A DNA stretch of 13,019 nt from CAUTVF01 sp963541805. GTDB lineage: Bacteria > Pseudomonadota > Alphaproteobacteria > Rs-D84 > CASDRH01. The notes beneath the pieces are model-generated. The model saw only the letters and a program-made list of their open reading frames with translations, was not told the origin of the DNA and made no database searches. A program made the translations under genes and the position numbers. Location of the stretch: positions 1-13,019 of the forward strand of contig CAUTVF010000024.1 of NCBI GenBank assembly GCA_963541805.1, read 5' to 3'. This document shows positions 11,467 to 13,019 of the stretch, piece after piece. The number at the start of each line of letters is the position of its first letter. Position 1 is the first letter of the stretch.

Positions 11467-12567
11467 ATGAAAAAACTAACAATCGAATTCTCGACTTCTA
11501 CTGGATGTAATTTAGCTTGCAAGTATTGCTATTCTAATCATAATCCGTCCGCTATGACAATTGAAGTCGCTGATAAATTCTTTGATATTTTACCGAGAAC
11601 ATTAGAAATTTATAAATGTGATTGCTATCATATTTCATATTTTGGTGGAGAGCCGACAACTAATTGGGAAATTATTGAATATACTTTACCAAAATTTAAA
11701 GCCGACCCAAGGTGTAAATCAATTGTTTTGATTACCAATGGACTTCTATTAACTCAACAAAGAATCGATTTTTTAAAAGTCTATAAATGCGGAATTTCGT
11801 GGAGTTTTGATGGCCTTAATTCGAATTTTAGACCTTTAGCTAATGGAAAATCAAGCTTTGAAAAATATTTAAAGGTTATGCCGCTTATTAAGCAGATTAC
11901 AAAATCGGTAAAAGTAACAATTTCGAAATTTGATAATTTAGTTGATAATTTTATGTTTTTTAAATCACAAGGTTATAATACACCCGATTTTACAATTGTT
12001 AGGGATCCAATTTATACTAAATCGAATATTGAAATCGCTTCCAAACAAATTTCAACATTAGCCGATATCATAATATTTTACTGCAATTCAATTTCACAAA
12101 ACGATTTCACAAAAATGAGTAAAATAGTATCCGTTGGCTTTTTTGATCTATGCAATATGGATATACTTGCTGCAAATAAATTCGGAAAGCGCAATAAATC
12201 GTGTTTTGCTGGAAACTCGGGATTTGTTTATACAACAGATGGAAAAATATATCCGTGTGAAAGATTTAGATCCAATTCAAAATTTGAAATTTATAATGGA
12301 ACTTTCAATTTTGAAAATATCAAATTTTTAGAATCCGGAATCCTAAATCCAAAAAATTTCGAAAAATGCCAAAATTGTGAGCTTTTTGATTTCTGTAATA
12401 CCGGGTGTGTCTATTCTCAACTCCAAAACGGGAATTTTAAACAATCGATTCCATCAGAATCAGTATGTGAACTTACTAAAATAATTTTTAAGAATTCAAT
12501 TAAGATTTATAAAGAATCTGAAAATTATAGACTCTATATTAACTCAAAATTTAAAAACTCTTTATAA
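11467..12567 (+). CDS. Radical SAM/SPASM protein
   Basis: The 4Fe-4S/SAM motif CX3CX2C is at C14, C18 and C21 and FGGEP is at 59-63. The C-terminal SPASM domain is complete: C246-X12-G259-X4-C264, then C301-X2-C304-X5-C310-X3-C314, and C334. SPASM proteins bind two further 4Fe-4S clusters and usually modify proteins or peptides, for example sulfatase maturases and enzymes making sactipeptides or other RiPPs. No sulfatase or obvious precursor peptide is nearby, so the target is unknown; a virion protein such as the adjacent fibre is one possibility. No ribosome binding site is seen before the ATG, chosen because it lies just before the first barrel strand. A full repeat copy follows the stop, as with the first radical SAM gene. 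Confidence 0.94.
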   Translation: MKKLTIEFSTSTGCNLACKYCYSNHNPSAMTIEVADKFFDILPRTLEIYKCDCYHISYFGGEPTTNWEIIEYTLPKFKADPRCKSIVLITNGLLLTQQRIDFLKVYKCGISWSFDGLNSNFRPLANGKSSFEKYLKVMPLIKQITKSVKVTISKFDNLVDNFMFFKSQGYNTPDFTIVRDPIYTKSNIEIASKQISTLADIIIFYCNSISQNDFTKMSKIVSVGFFDLCNMDILAANKFGKRNKSCFAGNSGFVYTTDGKIYPCERFRSNSKFEIYNGTFNFENIKFLESGILNPKNFEKCQNCELFDFCNTGCVYSQLQNGNFKQSIPSESVCELTKIIFKNSIKIYKESENYRLYINSKFKNSL

Positions 12568-12605
12568 TTTAAAAATTTTTAAAAAATCAATAATTCAAAC
12601 TTCTA

Positions 12606-12625
12606 AGCCATAAGGCTAATTTTTT
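12606..12625 (+). terminator. Terminator-like hairpin after radical SAM gene 2
   Basis: AGCC (12606-12609) pairs with GGCT (12614-12617) around ATAA, followed by AA and six T. CTTC/GAAG flanking bases could extend it. It is the counterpart of 1003-1021, with the stem kept and the loop changed. Confidence 0.55.
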
Positions 12626-12645
12626 GAAGGCGACCGGAAATTAAA

Positions 12646-12681
12646 TTTATTTTATTATATAAATTTATATAATAAAATAAA
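12646..12681. repeat. Perfect 36-bp AT-only palindrome, copy C
   Basis: TTTATTTTATTATATAAA (12646-12663) is followed without a spacer by its exact reverse complement (12664-12681). It replaces the 11-bp arms with ATT spacer at 1046-1070. TATAAT lies at 12668-12673 and, by symmetry, on the opposite strand in the left arm. Confidence 0.8.
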
Positions 12682-12687
12682 ATTTTC

Positions 12688-12696
12688 TGGTATAGT
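12688..12696 (+). promoter_or_regulatory. Extended -10 promoter-like site, copy C
   Basis: TGGTATAGT, identical to 1082-1090, within a 12-base block TCTGGTATAGTG shared by both copies. Confidence 0.45.
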
Positions 12697-12701
12697 GCTT
12701 T

Positions 12702-12817
12702 AAAATTACGATTTCAAAACTTCGGTTAAAATTCGTTATTTTAATTCAAAAAAACTAAAAATATCCATTTAAAAATCAAAAATATACACTTATAACATTT
12801 AGATGTAAAAATTGTAA
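12702..12817 (+). ncRNA. Candidate small RNA in repeat copy C
   Basis: Hairpin 1: outer arms ACGA/TCGT (12708-12711 with 12733-12736) and inner AAC-TTCG-GTT (12718-12727), a C(UUCG)G tetraloop. Hairpin 2: TTATAA (12790-12795) with TTGTAA (12812-12817), and ACAT/ATGT (12795-12798 with 12803-12806). Compared with copy B one C has become T, giving a G.U wobble, so the pairing is preserved. The run of T after hairpin 2 is shorter and displaced compared with copy B. Confidence 0.38.
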
Positions 12818-12866
12818 AATTTTGAAATCCTCACTAAAATAAAAATCGTATTAAAAATCAAAAAAT

Positions 12867-13019
12867 GATCGGAAGAGCGTCGTGTAGGGAAAGAGTGTCT
12901 TCGCCTGTGTAGATCTCGGTGGTCGCCGTATCATTTATATGAAGTGGGTGGTGTTGGGTGTGTGTGGGTTGGGGTGTGGTGGTGGGGGGGGTGGGGGGGG
13001 GGTTGGTGGGGGGGGGGGG
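12867..13019. other. Sequencing artefact: Illumina adapter and poly-G tail
   Basis: GATCGGAAGAGCGTCGTGTA and the bases to 12898 are the complement of the TruSeq-type universal adapter. CTTCGCCT (12899-12906) sits exactly where the 8-base i5 index belongs, and 12907-12935 completes the adapter (GTGTAGATCTCGG and on to TCATT). From 12936 the sequence decays into G and T and then nearly pure G, typical of two-colour chemistry reading past the end of a fragment. This is not phage DNA. Confidence 0.97.

Larger units (their letters stand above)
12590..12866 (+). repeat. Full copy C of the radical-SAM-associated repeat
   Basis: It aligns with 992-1262 throughout, with the same order of parts. Even the last AT-rich stretch (12839-12866) still resembles 1231-1260, so the copy is cut off only by the adapter that begins at 12867. 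The non-coding stretch from 12568 to the adapter holds this repeat and nothing else that I can support. Confidence 0.87.

Noticed and set aside
112..12567. Use of a recoded TGA codon
   Set aside because: No gene ends in TGA, but all frames are intact under the standard code and the bias to TAA is explained by AT richness; there is no positive evidence.
1..12866. CRISPR array or diversity-generating retroelement
   Set aside because: The repeats are long, few and far apart, and no reverse transcriptase, Cas protein or regular spacer pattern is present.
12950..13019. G-quadruplex-like run
   Set aside because: It follows complete adapter sequence and is the poly-G signal of a spent read, not DNA from the phage.

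Overview
The window is a stretch of a very AT-rich genome of a tailed phage with a contractile tail, probably T4-like, infecting a Gram-negative host. All genes lie on the plus strand and are tightly packed. They end almost always in TAA, and many use an AAAGGA-type ribosome binding site. The phage assignment rests on a PAAR tail-tip protein, a UvsW-like helicase, a PIN-PhoH ATPase, a two-gene spanin pair, a small heat-shock protein and a tail-fibre-like protein. The spanin pair points to a host with an outer membrane. From memory, low-GC T4-like phages of Campylobacter (the CP220/CP21 group) also carry several radical SAM genes and long repeat regions. That makes a phage of a Campylobacterota host a reasonable guess, but the window does not prove it.

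Layout. Positions 1-60 are a partial copy of a repeat, followed by radical SAM gene 1 (112-990). Positions 991-1460 are non-coding and hold a full copy of the repeat plus promoter-like sites. Then come a YopX-like gene (1461-1793), the PAAR protein (1817-2128), an unknown gene (2189-2836) and PIN-PhoH (2905-4284). Next are a 67-residue unknown, two membrane microproteins of 22 and 27 residues, and the UvsW-like helicase (4692-6143). The inner and outer spanins follow (6228-6822). After them are a 14-codon mini-ORF, a 487-residue protein with an acidic front and a basic coiled-coil back, two unknowns, Hsp20 (9105-9488), the tail-fibre-like protein (9563-11059) and an unknown (11062-11436). The last gene is radical SAM/SPASM gene 2 (11467-12567), followed by another copy of the repeat.

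The most interesting structure is the repeat of about 270 bp that directly follows both radical SAM genes, with part of a third copy just before the first. Each full copy holds, in order, a short terminator-like hairpin, a long AT-only palindrome, an extended -10 promoter-like site, a conserved UUCG-type hairpin and a second small hairpin. The palindrome keeps its symmetry although its centre differs between copies, and one pair in the second hairpin changes from C-G to T.G. This suggests a small RNA gene or a regulatory/recombination cassette tied to the radical SAM genes.

The last 153 bases (12867-13019) are not biological. They match an Illumina adapter with an 8-base index, followed by G-rich low-quality sequence.
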